Assembly: GCA_034928535.1 (NCBI GenBank)
Contig: JAYFOV010000005.1
Location: 1 to 64,000 of the forward strand
Reading direction: 5' to 3'
DNA: 64,000 nt
Origin: CAXXOK01 sp001604115
GTDB taxonomy: Bacteria; Bacillota; Clostridia; Christensenellales; Aristaeellaceae
Positions 34,825 through 44,219 of this stretch are shown here, one piece after another. The position numbers were made by a program, and so were the translations under genes. The notes beneath the pieces were generated by a model. That model made no database searches. It saw only the letters and a list, made by a program, of their open reading frames with translations, and was not told the origin of the DNA. Numbering within the stretch: the first letter of the stretch is position 1; the number at the start of each line of letters is the position of its first letter.

Positions 34825-37800
34825 GCCTGAGCAGCCCCCTTCCCCATAATCTGTGCCTCTTGTATGGCAAACTGCAATATCTCTGAAGCAAACCGATCGT
34901 TCAAGGTCGGCACTGCTGCGGCCAAAGAATCTGGCGAGAGGTGAGCGCAGAGCTCACGCGCTGTATTATAGCGCACCCACCATTCCCGGTCCTTGAGCCC
35001 TTCCATCAATAAGGGGCGGTACGCCTGCGCATCGATGGCGGCCAGCGCAGTGACCACCGCATTGCGCACCATCCAGTTCGTACTCTGGAGATAAGCTGCG
35101 ATGCGTTGACCGGCTTTCTCGCAGCGCAGCTGCCCCAAGGTGCGTATTACGTCGCACAGCAAATTGATATCCGTACTTTCCAACATGGGGATCAGCGCTT
35201 CGGCATACTCACGGAAGCCTTCCTCCCCGATGTTTTTGATTACGATACGGCGTATGTAGGCATCCGGCGAGAGCAGCAGTTTCTCATACAAAAAGCGCTT
35301 GTCCCCCGTGTATACGGTAAAAATTTCCTTTAGGCTCCGGTAGGAAAGCGATTTGGTAAAGGACGGGTCATCGCAAAGTTTGATGATGCTGTCCCGGTTG
35401 CCCATCATCGACAGCGCCAGGAAACCGGCATATTGCAGGTTCAGATTGTCGCGGTGTGCTTTCATTAACGGGATGATCTGTGTTTCAAAGCTACGGATTT
35501 GCAGCAGCCCAGTGAGCCGGATAATCAGAATGCGCAGCATCATGTCACGTGAGGCCAAACTGCGCTGCATCCATTGAAAGTAGCGTCCGGTACGCAGGAT
35601 GGATATCAGCGCCGCGCCGGCACCGTCTTTGCATTCCTCATTCAAAACGCGGCACAGCATTTCCGCTCCCCTTGCGGTGCGCAAGTAACGCATATGCAGT
35701 TTTCGGCGCAGCGCTGCTTCCGGTAAGCTTAGCAGGGACAGGAGATGCGCCCGTTCGCGCTCCTGCCGCCTGAAAATGCGGTTCAAATTGATGTTGATGC
35801 CCAGCAACAGGATATAGAGATACAGTGCCATGAAAAGCGTAACAAACAAGAAAAAGGTGATCAGATCGGTATTGCGTATCTGCCGATCGATGCGCACATA
35901 CAAAAGGCGCGTATCCCGCAGGCGCAAGGCTTGTGCCAGCGGCTCGCCGCCGCTGATCGGGTAGGTGGCATACTGGGGAAAAGCCTCCTGCAGTGCGTAA
36001 TACGAAAGCTTCAACCGCTGTTTGTACGGTACCACGCCCCATGTGGGCAGGGAATATGCCTCCATGGAAATGGAATCCTTCCCCTCCGCCTTCCCCAACC
36101 CCAGATAAATGTTTTGGATTTGTTCAAAACCGAAAGATCCTTCTGTGTGCAGATTGGAGAGGATTTTCCCAGCGGATGGGTCAGCCACATTGAGCGCCAT
36201 CCAAGGGATGCGCAACTCCACAAACCCTTCTCCGGCGCAAAAATCCGCCATGGAATCAAACGCCGGATCCTCCGGTTTTGAAACGCCATAACGCATGTTG
36301 CCCGTATCCCACAGCTGTACCGGTACGATTTGACCAGTCTTTGGCATGTGCATCAGGTTGCTAATAACCTGCTGCACCACAACAAACTTGCCGCTTCCGC
36401 TGACGGTAAAATCCGCCAGTTGCTTCTTGCTAAAAATGGATTCCCCATAAAGCTTATAATTGGGGTTATAGTATGGATCCACAAGCAAGCGTGTGTTTTG
36501 CTTGCCATCCAACAGCAGCAGGAAATCGGCAGGCCGCGCGAAGGTAGTGCCCAGATAATTTACATTGCCCTCCCCGGCCAGGGTATCAATGGGCACGCAA
36601 TACTTCTGATCCTCAAAATCATCCACCGGCAGGTGCAGGTAAATGTACGCTTCATCCCAATTCGCTTTCAGGGACGTATTTTCGCTCAGCGGCTTGACGC
36701 CTGCCCAGTCCTCATCGTCACCGTCGATCTGGATGGATGGAAAGGCAGAAAAACGAACCAAGCCAAAGTTTTCCTCGTTGGATTGGACGTTGAGCCATTT
36801 GGGACGGGCGGCGCTGTCGTCAAAATCCATGGTGTTCCAGGACGTTTTGAACCACTCGTCGTGCCACGCAAACACGATGCCGCCAATGCAGCCGGCGCGG
36901 TGGATGTCCCCCAGCATTTGCACCAGACCCTGAGCCTGCTGCTGCTCGCTGTTGCCGCCCTGGTTCAGACCGCTCAGGTGATTGATATGTGTTACCCCGC
37001 GGGATGTGGGCAGGCCAAACTCGGAAATCAGCACAGGCATGTTATGAAAATCCACCAAGGAGCGCACATAGGCGTAATAGGGGTTCTCATCCACAGCGGG
37101 ATCCCCGCTTGGGAAGTTCAAAAAATCAGGGTAGTATGGGTATACATGATAGGATGCAAAGAAGCCGGGCGTAAAGGAGGGCATCGCCTTGATGTGCTCC
37201 ACGTTGATCGTGGCCAAATCCTCAGCCTCGCGGGGTTCGTTGGGGTGTTTCAGCGGGTCGGTGGTCACCCAATTGCTGAACGCCACCGGCCGCTGCATTT
37301 GGTATTGATCGGTTTCATAGGCGATGGTCAATTCCTTCATTTGGGCAATAAACACCTCAAAGGGCGATGCTTGCTCTGTATAAACGAATCGTCCCTGAAA
37401 GCTGGTGAGCTCAGGATGGGCTTTGTTGGTGCCTTCTACCAGATAGGCTTCGCATTCGATGCCCAGGATCCAGCCGATCACATATTGGGATACATCATAC
37501 TGATAGACGCCTGACGCCTTCCCGGGTTTGGCGCCAACCACCGCGTTGCCGTGCAGCATGTTCACACAATCAACGATATCCTGCCGCATATCCGCAATGG
37601 TAATGGATTGCGGGGCAAACACATCGCCATACTGCGCCACATCGCCCTCGTCCATATAGATGCCCTGCATCAGGTACAAAGGCGTTGCGGCAACTCGGTT
37701 GTACACATACAGCGCATGGTAAAACGCCGGTGATTGGGGCGTATACACCCGGATCACGTTTGCACCCAGATCGCCAATCTGTGTGAACCAGTCAAAATAG

Positions 37801-38069
37801 GTATCATACCCAATGGCAAACTCGCCCGGGAAGGAGCCAGGCACGCCAAGCCCGATATCCACCCCGGCCAGAAACGTTTGCTGCCAGCGTCCTTCCGCGT
37901 CTAAAACAAAATAATCCTTGCCCTCCACCTTGGCACTATAGGACACGCCCTGGCTGTTCACCACCAGCGGCTGCGTATAGCCAATGGAGAAAAAGTATGC
38001 TTTGGTCACCCAAAGCATACCGGCAAGCAATAGTATGATGGCAAAAAAACCGCCGATTACCTTACGCAC
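34821..38069 (-). CDS. Large membrane fusion: glycosidase-like domain, TM helix, cytosolic HEAT repeats
   Basis: A 1082-residue protein. N-terminal membrane anchor (residues 5-25); a TIM-barrel-like domain to about 430 with candidate clan GH-A glutamates in GIECEAY (Glu205) and LISEFGLP (Glu350); a beta-rich, sugar-binding-like part at 440-690; a second membrane helix at 735-760; and HEAT-like helical repeats from about 770 to the end, facing the cytosol. GTG start at 38069 with GGGAGG eight bases upstream. It heads the operon with the GT2 and GH18 genes, so it may couple polymer synthesis to processing across the membrane. I know no characterised protein with this layout. Confidence 0.85.
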   Translation of the reverse strand: MRKVIGGFFAIILLLAGMLWVTKAYFFSIGYTQPLVVNSQGVSYSAKVEGKDYFVLDAEGRWQQTFLAGVDIGLGVPGSFPGEFAIGYDTYFDWFTQIGDLGANVIRVYTPQSPAFYHALYVYNRVAATPLYLMQGIYMDEGDVAQYGDVFAPQSITIADMRQDIVDCVNMLHGNAVVGAKPGKASGVYQYDVSQYVIGWILGIECEAYLVEGTNKAHPELTSFQGRFVYTEQASPFEVFIAQMKELTIAYETDQYQMQRPVAFSNWVTTDPLKHPNEPREAEDLATINVEHIKAMPSFTPGFFASYHVYPYYPDFLNFPSGDPAVDENPYYAYVRSLVDFHNMPVLISEFGLPTSRGVTHINHLSGLNQGGNSEQQQAQGLVQMLGDIHRAGCIGGIVFAWHDEWFKTSWNTMDFDDSAARPKWLNVQSNEENFGLVRFSAFPSIQIDGDDEDWAGVKPLSENTSLKANWDEAYIYLHLPVDDFEDQKYCVPIDTLAGEGNVNYLGTTFARPADFLLLLDGKQNTRLLVDPYYNPNYKLYGESIFSKKQLADFTVSGSGKFVVVQQVISNLMHMPKTGQIVPVQLWDTGNMRYGVSKPEDPAFDSMADFCAGEGFVELRIPWMALNVADPSAGKILSNLHTEGSFGFEQIQNIYLGLGKAEGKDSISMEAYSLPTWGVVPYKQRLKLSYYALQEAFPQYATYPISGGEPLAQALRLRDTRLLYVRIDRQIRNTDLITFFLFVTLFMALYLYILLLGININLNRIFRRQERERAHLLSLLSLPEAALRRKLHMRYLRTARGAEMLCRVLNEECKDGAGAALISILRTGRYFQWMQRSLASRDMMLRILIIRLTGLLQIRSFETQIIPLMKAHRDNLNLQYAGFLALSMMGNRDSIIKLCDDPSFTKSLSYRSLKEIFTVYTGDKRFLYEKLLLSPDAYIRRIVIKNIGEEGFREYAEALIPMLESTDINLLCDVIRTLGQLRCEKAGQRIAAYLQSTNWMVRNAVVTALAAIDAQAYRPLLMEGLKDREWWVRYNTARELCAHLSPDSLAAAVPTLNDRFASEILQFAIQEAQIMGKGAAQA

Positions 38070-38132
38070 AGGGTGTGCCTCCCGCTATTGTGTTTGTATT
38101 GCGTACTCGAGTGAATCCTGACTCTGCGGTCT

Positions 38133-38161
38133 ATTATATAGAGAAAACCATCGTCTGTAAA
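38133..38161 (-). promoter_or_regulatory. Promoter of the polysaccharide operon
   Basis: On the minus strand TTTACA (38156-38161), 17 bases, TATAAT (38133-38138), upstream of the GTG start at 38069. Confidence 0.75.
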
Positions 38162-38253
38162 TAGGGATGCGAGCCTGTGCAAACCCCTGCTGTACCAGCC
38201 TTCATCTAGGGCTGCCCGCGTGATATGGAATCCAGTGGACATAAAAGTATCCA

Positions 38254-38282
38254 TTGCCTTTCTTATCCATTTGCGGTATGAT
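38254..38282 (+). promoter_or_regulatory. Promoter of the binding protein/two-component operon
   Basis: TTGCCT (38254-38259), 17 bases, TATGAT (38277-38282), 84 bases before the start codon. Confidence 0.7.
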
Positions 38283-38365
38283 ACAAACACCGTGAACCTT
38301 ATCCAAACCACCGCTCCTTGTTTCCCACCATCCGCCCGTGACGCTTGGCTGTTGGAGGTAATGGG

Positions 38366-39688
38366 ATGAACAGAAAAAGAATCTTGCTCTTGCTGATTTC
38401 GGCCACACTGGTGCTTAGTCTGGTTGGCTGCGCGCGCGAACCCGCCGAGCCGCCACAAACAGCCACGCCCTCCCCCACGGTAGCGGCAACCGCTGAAATC
38501 CCTGCCGCACTTTCCCTGCGCATTACTTGGCAGGCATATACCGGGCGCGGCGTTGCCATACAGAAGATTGTGGATGACTACAATGCAGGGAGCGCTTCGC
38601 CCATTGGCATGGTGGGCGGGGATGAGGATCTGCAGTCCATACAAGCGTTGCTTGATCAAGGCGCACCTTTGCTGTACGTACTTCCTTACCGCTATGTGAA
38701 GTACTTTGGCATGCAGGGTGCGCTGCTTGATTTGACAGCCGCTTTCGCCACGGATCGGAGCGCCTTCTACCCGCAAATCTGGGCTTTGGGGAGCGTGGGA
38801 GGGAGCACATACGGCATCCCGTGGCTGGGGCACGCCATGTGCCTGCTGTATAATCAAACACTCCTTTCCCAAGCAGGTGTGGATGCTGCTACCCTGACCA
38901 GCCGTGAAGCCTTTGTGCGCGCCTTGGAACAGGTGGAGGCTAAAACCAATGCCAAGGGCATCGGGCTGGTCGGCGCCGATAGCAACGACATTTCCTGGAT
39001 GGTGAACCAGTTTATTTATGGGTTTGGCGGCTCGCTGGTGAGCGAAGATGGCCGCAGTGTCACCATCAACAGCGAAGCTAGCAAGGCTGCGCTGGTTTTT
39101 TACCGCAATGTGCTGGGCGCGCATGCGCAGCCAACCTGGCTCTCCGATACCGGCACGGAAGTGATGGATCACTTCCGAAACCAAGAAGTCGCCTTTGAAA
39201 TTCAAGGCATTTGGGGCGTCACAGATATTCAAAAAAACGGCTCACCTTTTGAGGTTGGAATTGTGGCGCTCACAGATATCGGCGCCAATGCGGAAGTCGG
39301 ACCCATGATGCTGGCGGTGCCCGCCAACATGGACGAGGCCTTGCAGTCACAGGCGCTGACGTTGATCCACTATTTGATCTCGCCCAAAGCGCAGGGGCAG
39401 ATTTTGCTGGGAGAATATAGCCCGGAGCATGACGCTTATTACCCCTTCCGCACCCCCATCCGCAATGATACGCCTGCTGCTGAAGCCTTCCGTGCCTACC
39501 CTGCCTACAGCATGTTCATCGAAGGGTTCCAGCACCCAAGTGTGGATGTTCCCGTGCCGGCATGGCAGATTGTCAAAGATCAATATTATGGCTCCGGGCT
39601 ACACCGCGTCATGAGCGGCGAACAGACGGCAGAGGATTTTCTGGCACAAATCCAAACAGAGGGAAATCGGATCTTGCAGAACAACTGA
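38366..39688 (+). CDS. Extracellular solute-binding lipoprotein (family 1), no transporter nearby
   Basis: A 440-residue lipoprotein: signal peptide and lipobox (LVLSLVGC, Cys about 22), then a family 1 sugar-binding fold (ITWQAYTGRGVAIQKIVDDY). GGAGGT six bases before the ATG. No permease or ATPase gene is near; instead a REC-HD-GYP regulator and a hybrid kinase follow in the same direction. It may be a ligand-catching partner for the sensor kinase, or serve a transporter elsewhere. Confidence 0.85.
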   Translation: MNRKRILLLLISATLVLSLVGCAREPAEPPQTATPSPTVAATAEIPAALSLRITWQAYTGRGVAIQKIVDDYNAGSASPIGMVGGDEDLQSIQALLDQGAPLLYVLPYRYVKYFGMQGALLDLTAAFATDRSAFYPQIWALGSVGGSTYGIPWLGHAMCLLYNQTLLSQAGVDAATLTSREAFVRALEQVEAKTNAKGIGLVGADSNDISWMVNQFIYGFGGSLVSEDGRSVTINSEASKAALVFYRNVLGAHAQPTWLSDTGTEVMDHFRNQEVAFEIQGIWGVTDIQKNGSPFEVGIVALTDIGANAEVGPMMLAVPANMDEALQSQALTLIHYLISPKAQGQILLGEYSPEHDAYYPFRTPIRNDTPAAEAFRAYPAYSMFIEGFQHPSVDVPVPAWQIVKDQYYGSGLHRVMSGEQTAEDFLAQIQTEGNRILQNN

Positions 39689-39727
39689 TAATTGGCCCCC
39701 AGATCATGAAGGCAGGGTGAAAGATAA

Positions 39728-40798
39728 ATGAAACTGCTGATTGCTGACGATTCCAAGACAGACACGATGATGCTGAGCAATATGCTCAAGGACTATGACC
39801 TGCGCACAGCCGGCGACGGGATCGAGGCCATGGAAGTGCTGGCGCGGGAGCCGGATGTGGATATCATGATCCTGGACATCAACATGCCGCGCATGAACGG
39901 TTTTGAAGTGCTGGAAGCGATGCGCGATGACGCCCGCTACCACGGCGTTGCCACGGTGATCCTGACCAACTATGATGAGATCGAAAACGAGATCAGGGGC
40001 TTGGAACTGGGCGCGGTGGACTATATCCGCAAACCGCTGAACCTGCGTTCTCTGCGCAAGCGTATCGAACTGCACAGCAACCTTAAGCGCACGCAAAAAA
40101 TGCTGGAGCAGCACAATGTGATTCTGGAAAACGCAGTTCAGGAGCGCACGCGCGAGCTGCATCTGACCCGCGATGTGACCATCCAGGCATTGGTAGGGCT
40201 GCTGGAGGTGCGGGATATCGAGTCCAGCAACCACACCCGCCGCACCCAATGGATGATGAAAGCGCTGTGCGAGCATCTGCGCAGCATGCCCCCTTACGGC
40301 ACGGTGCTGACGGATGCCTACATCAGCGAACTCTTTAGCACTGCTCCGCTGCACGATATCGGCAAGGTGGGTATCCCGGATCGTATCCTGCTCAAGCCGG
40401 GCAAACTGACCCCGGAGGAGTATGAAATCATGAAAAAGCATACCACCTACGGTGTGGAAGCCTTGCGGTTGGCAGGGCATGAGAGCGCGCAGCTTTCGTT
40501 CATCAGCACAGCGCTGGACATTGTTGGCACTCACCATGAAAAGTTCGATGGCAGCGGCTATCCGGCCGGCTTGCAGGGCAAGGCCATTCCATTGGCCGGC
40601 AGGCTGATGGCCATCATTGATGTGTATGATGCTTTGGTGAGCCAGCGGGTATACAAACCTGCCTTCAGCCACCAGATGGCACTGGACATCATCGGTGCCG
40701 AACGCGGCAAGCATTTTGACCCCGAGTTGGTGGATGCATTATTTGAAATTGAGACGGAGATCAAGGCCATTGCCGAACGCTTTATGCCCTTGGCATAG
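39728..40798 (+). CDS. Response regulator with HD-GYP phosphodiesterase domain
   Basis: A 356-residue protein: receiver domain (residues 1-120; DDS at the acidic pocket, phosphoacceptor Asp in MILDINMP, Lys in IRKPL), short helix, then an HD-GYP domain with HDIGKVG and HHEKFDGSGYPAGLQG. Phosphorylation would control cyclic-di-GMP breakdown. It lies 10 bases before the hybrid kinase gene, its likely partner. Confidence 0.92.
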   Translation: MKLLIADDSKTDTMMLSNMLKDYDLRTAGDGIEAMEVLAREPDVDIMILDINMPRMNGFEVLEAMRDDARYHGVATVILTNYDEIENEIRGLELGAVDYIRKPLNLRSLRKRIELHSNLKRTQKMLEQHNVILENAVQERTRELHLTRDVTIQALVGLLEVRDIESSNHTRRTQWMMKALCEHLRSMPPYGTVLTDAYISELFSTAPLHDIGKVGIPDRILLKPGKLTPEEYEIMKKHTTYGVEALRLAGHESAQLSFISTALDIVGTHHEKFDGSGYPAGLQGKAIPLAGRLMAIIDVYDALVSQRVYKPAFSHQMALDIIGAERGKHFDPELVDALFEIETEIKAIAERFMPLA

Positions 40799-40808
40799 AG
40801 GTGATAAC

Positions 40809-43800
40809 ATGAAAACAAAAGGGATGGTATACCTGCGCATCGCGCTTTGCCTGTTATGCCTGCTGCTCCTTGTGGTTTGCATCGTGCCTGCAGGCGCGGC
40901 ATCCGGCGGTATCCAATGGTCGCAGGCAGAGCTGGACTTTATGGACGCGCATCCCGAGATCCGTCTGGGCGTAGACCCCACCTTCATTCCTTATGAGTTT
41001 TTTGATACGGATGGCATCTATAAGGGAATTGCAGCGGACTATATTGACCTGATTTCCAAAGCAACAGGGCTGAAAATGACAGCAGCCAAAGGGCTCACAT
41101 GGTCGCAAGCCTACGAGAAAGCCGTTGGCCGGCAACTGGATGTGTTGCCGTGTGTTGCCAAAACAGCGGAACGCGAGAAGTATTTCTTGTTCACCCAGGG
41201 ATACTACACGTTCCAGCGCGTGATCTTCATCAATGAAAACAGCAAGCGGATCAAATCCTTTGATGATTTGAAGGGCAGGCGCGTCGCCGTACAGGCGAAC
41301 AGCTCTCACCACAGTTATCTGATGGATTTCCCGACCATATCGCTGGCGCTTTACACCACGGTGGAGGAGGCTCTGCAGGCCGTATCGGCAGGCACGGAAA
41401 TTGCCTATGTCGGCAATTTGAGCACATCCAGCTATTTGATCAAGAAATACGGCATCGCAAACCTCCGCTATATCACCATTAGCTCCCAGGAACCTCAGCA
41501 ACTCTATTTTGCCGTGCGCAGCGATTGGCCGGAGCTGGTCGGCATCATTAACAAAGCATTGAACAGCATCGAACAGGAAGATCGAATCGCCATCAGCAAC
41601 AAATGGATCGCCGTACAGGCCGACACGGACTATTCCGCGTTGATCCAGACCCTGCTGGTGGTTGGCGGGCTTGTCGCGCTGGTATGGACAGTGTCGCTCT
41701 TTTGGATCATGCGGCTGCGCAAGGAGGTCGTCAGGCGTAAAAAGGCGCAGGAGGAAGCCAGCGCCGCCAAGACCGAAGCGGAGCAAGCCAACGAGGTCAA
41801 ATCCTTGTTTCTGGCGCGTATGTCCCATGAAATACGCACCCCGCTGAGCGCCATCATGGGCATGGCTTACTTGATCAAAAAAACCGGGCTCACAGCCACA
41901 CAAGGCAACTACCTGGATAAACTGAACCAATCAGCCCGCAATATGCTCGGGATCATCAACGATATCCTCGATTTTTCCAAAATCGAATCCGGCAAGATCG
42001 AAATTGAAAAAATCTCTTTTGATCTGGATAAGTTGCTGCAACGCATCACCAATATCATCTCCGTCAAGGTAGATGATAAGGATGTGGAGTTTTACATCAA
42101 CAAAGCCCCTGACATGCCCACCCAGTTCATGGGGGATCCGACGCGCATTGAACAGATCCTGCTGAATCTGGTCAATAACGCCGTCAAGTTTACCGAGCAT
42201 GGCAGTGTCTCGCTCACCGTCAAAGCGCAAAACCCGAGCGGTCAAAAGAATGTGGTCACATTCAGTGTGCAGGATACCGGCATCGGGATGGGCGAAGAGC
42301 AGGCGAAGCGGCTGTTTGTGCCCTTTGATCAAGGGGATTCGAGTATCAGCCGCCGGTTTGGCGGCACGGGGTTGGGGCTTTCGATCGTAAAGAGCCTCAC
42401 AGAGCTGATGGGTGGCCAGATCGAGGTGCAAAGCGCACTGGGCAAGGGCTCCGTGTTCACCGTACAGATCCCGCTGGAAGCAGACCCCAACCAGATAGCG
42501 AGTGATTCGCAAAAAATGGCGGCTGATTGCTTCCGTACAGTGCGGGCATTGGTGCTGGATGCCAGCGAGAACTCCCGAAACACCCTGGGGGATTACTTGC
42601 ATGCTTTTGGCGTGGATCACACCATCACCGGAGACGAGACCGAGGCGGTGCAGATCATGCGCAAAGAGGCATTGTCCGGCAATTCGCCTTACAATTTGCT
42701 GATCGTGGATTACATGACCCCGCAGGATGGCGGCATCGCGTTTTTGGAGCGGATTCGCAAGGCCATGTACTTTCCGCGTGCGGCCAAGTGTATGCTGATG
42801 GTGCCGATGACGCGGGAGGATTTACTGGAGAACATCGCTTCCAATGGGATTGATTTTGGCTTTGCCAAGCCCATTGTTCCCTCTACACTGTACAATGGCA
42901 TCGTGGAGCTCTTCCGTATTGATCCGCCCCAAAAAGGCGTGGCAGAAACCGCCGAGGAATCACCCATGGCACCCCTGCCCTACCATATTTTGCTGGTGGA
43001 GGACAATAAGACCAATCAATTCATCGCCAACAGCATATTAACTTCGGCCGGGTTTATTGTTTCCATGGCGGACAACGGTCAGGAAGGCTCGGATTTCTTT
43101 CTGGCTCACCGCGAATCGGTCGACTTGATCCTCATGGACATCCACATGCCGGTGATGGATGGCTACACTGCCACCGACCTGATTCGCCAGCAAGATCAGG
43201 TGACGCCCATCATCGCCATGACGGCTGATGCAGTCGTAGGTGTGGAAGAGAAGTGCAAGCTGCACGGCATCAACTACTATGTTAGCAAGCCTTTCGAGCC
43301 TGAAGCTTTCATCCGCACACTGCTGGAAGCGCTGAAGGGCAAGCCGTGCCGTGCCGGCAAAACCCCTGCCACCATCACTGAAACGCCGCCCCAAACCGTA
43401 GCCGAACCCCAGTTGCTTGACGCGCCTGTCGAAGGCACGGCTGCCGCAGAGCCGCCTCAGACAGCACAAGCCCTTCCTGATGATTCGCAGGAGCATATGC
43501 CTGTGGTGGATAGCGCGCTGGCCATGAGGCAGCTTGGCATTGATGCAAGCCTGTACGCGGCCATTATCAAGGAGTACCTGACCGAAAACGAACAGACCGG
43601 GAAGCTGTTGCAGGCGCAAATGGATGCGGAGGATTTTGCCCAAGCCGCGCAAACCGTACACAAAGTGAAGAGCAGTTCCAGCAGTATTGGCGCCAAACAG
43701 CTTGCCCTGTGTGCCGAAAAGCTGCAAAAGGCACTGCAAACGAACGACCGGGAAACAGCATCCGCAGAACACACCAAGTTCCAAGCACTGCTGCAGTTGT

Positions 43801-43835
43801 CCATGCTTGAAATGCGCGAATTCAAAGCCGATTAA
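40809..43835 (+). CDS. Hybrid sensor histidine kinase (SBP3-TM-HisKA-HATPase-REC-REC-HPt)
   Basis: A 1008-residue kinase. Signal/anchor, then an extracytoplasmic amino-acid-binding-protein-like domain (about 35-255), a membrane helix near 285, HisKA with MSHEIRTPL, HATPase (NLVNNAVKF, DTGIGM, GGTGLGLSI), a first receiver that is partly degenerate (LVLDASENSR), a second with DIHMPVMDG, and a C-terminal HPt with VHKVKSSSSSIGA. GAGGTG supports ATG 40809. It forms a phosphorelay that most likely feeds the REC-HD-GYP protein. Confidence 0.92.
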   Translation: MKTKGMVYLRIALCLLCLLLLVVCIVPAGAASGGIQWSQAELDFMDAHPEIRLGVDPTFIPYEFFDTDGIYKGIAADYIDLISKATGLKMTAAKGLTWSQAYEKAVGRQLDVLPCVAKTAEREKYFLFTQGYYTFQRVIFINENSKRIKSFDDLKGRRVAVQANSSHHSYLMDFPTISLALYTTVEEALQAVSAGTEIAYVGNLSTSSYLIKKYGIANLRYITISSQEPQQLYFAVRSDWPELVGIINKALNSIEQEDRIAISNKWIAVQADTDYSALIQTLLVVGGLVALVWTVSLFWIMRLRKEVVRRKKAQEEASAAKTEAEQANEVKSLFLARMSHEIRTPLSAIMGMAYLIKKTGLTATQGNYLDKLNQSARNMLGIINDILDFSKIESGKIEIEKISFDLDKLLQRITNIISVKVDDKDVEFYINKAPDMPTQFMGDPTRIEQILLNLVNNAVKFTEHGSVSLTVKAQNPSGQKNVVTFSVQDTGIGMGEEQAKRLFVPFDQGDSSISRRFGGTGLGLSIVKSLTELMGGQIEVQSALGKGSVFTVQIPLEADPNQIASDSQKMAADCFRTVRALVLDASENSRNTLGDYLHAFGVDHTITGDETEAVQIMRKEALSGNSPYNLLIVDYMTPQDGGIAFLERIRKAMYFPRAAKCMLMVPMTREDLLENIASNGIDFGFAKPIVPSTLYNGIVELFRIDPPQKGVAETAEESPMAPLPYHILLVEDNKTNQFIANSILTSAGFIVSMADNGQEGSDFFLAHRESVDLILMDIHMPVMDGYTATDLIRQQDQVTPIIAMTADAVVGVEEKCKLHGINYYVSKPFEPEAFIRTLLEALKGKPCRAGKTPATITETPPQTVAEPQLLDAPVEGTAAAEPPQTAQALPDDSQEHMPVVDSALAMRQLGIDASLYAAIIKEYLTENEQTGKLLQAQMDAEDFAQAAQTVHKVKSSSSSIGAKQLALCAEKLQKALQTNDRETASAEHTKFQALLQLSMLEMREFKAD

Positions 43836-44071
43836 ACAATAGCATGCAACGGGCGGTCAGGGCAACGAGATTTCTCCCTGCGTTCCATGCACAGGCGCAG
43901 CAGTCCTTCAGGGGTTGCTGCGCCTGTACTCTGTCCTGGCCTGTGTAGTGTGCAATGGTCGTTCACTCACCCACGATGTTGCCCAACGTAACATAGCGAA
44001 TCCTGTGCCGCCGTGGGTATCCATATCCATTGCGGCAACCCCTACAGCGCCCTGTCGATTATTCCCAGTCA
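43836..44071. other. Gap upstream of greA
   Basis: Holds the kinase terminator at 43891-43927 and no gene. With the greA promoter and leader, the whole gap to the greA start is 384 bases. Confidence 0.6.
43891..43927 (+). terminator. Terminator of the hybrid kinase operon
   Basis: ACAGGCGCAGCA (43891-43902) pairs perfectly with 43916-43927; 13-base loop. The trailing T run is weak. Confidence 0.65.
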
Positions 44072-44100
44072 TTGACTTTGCAACACGCATGCGCTATAAT
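44072..44100 (+). promoter_or_regulatory. Promoter of greA-lysS
   Basis: TTGACT (44072-44077), 17 bases, TATAAT (44095-44100). Confidence 0.85.
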
Positions 44101-44117
44101 CATATGGTTATTTGTAG

Positions 44118-44161
44118 GCACCGTTGCTTGAGGCGGCCTTCCGCCACGATCGCAACGGTGC
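44118..44161 (+). promoter_or_regulatory. Structured greA leader
   Basis: GCACCGTTGC (44118-44127) pairs with 44152-44161, and inside it GGCGG (44132-44136) pairs with CCGCC (44141-44145). It lies about 11 bases after the expected transcription start and 58 bases before greA. It could be a messenger stabiliser or attenuator. Confidence 0.5.
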
Positions 44162-44219
44162 GTATTCTGCATCATTCAGGATTTTCCCTGATTGACCGCA
44201 CCAGGAAGGGGTTTGAACC

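Noticed and set aside
38170..38200. GCAAACC motif hinting at a cyclic-di-GMP riboswitch before the binding lipoprotein
   Set aside because: It lies upstream of the likely promoter at 38254-38282 and the rest of the aptamer is missing.
44101..44219. T-box or lysine riboswitch for the greA-lysS operon
   Set aside because: No T-box sequence or lysine aptamer features; only the nested hairpin is seen.
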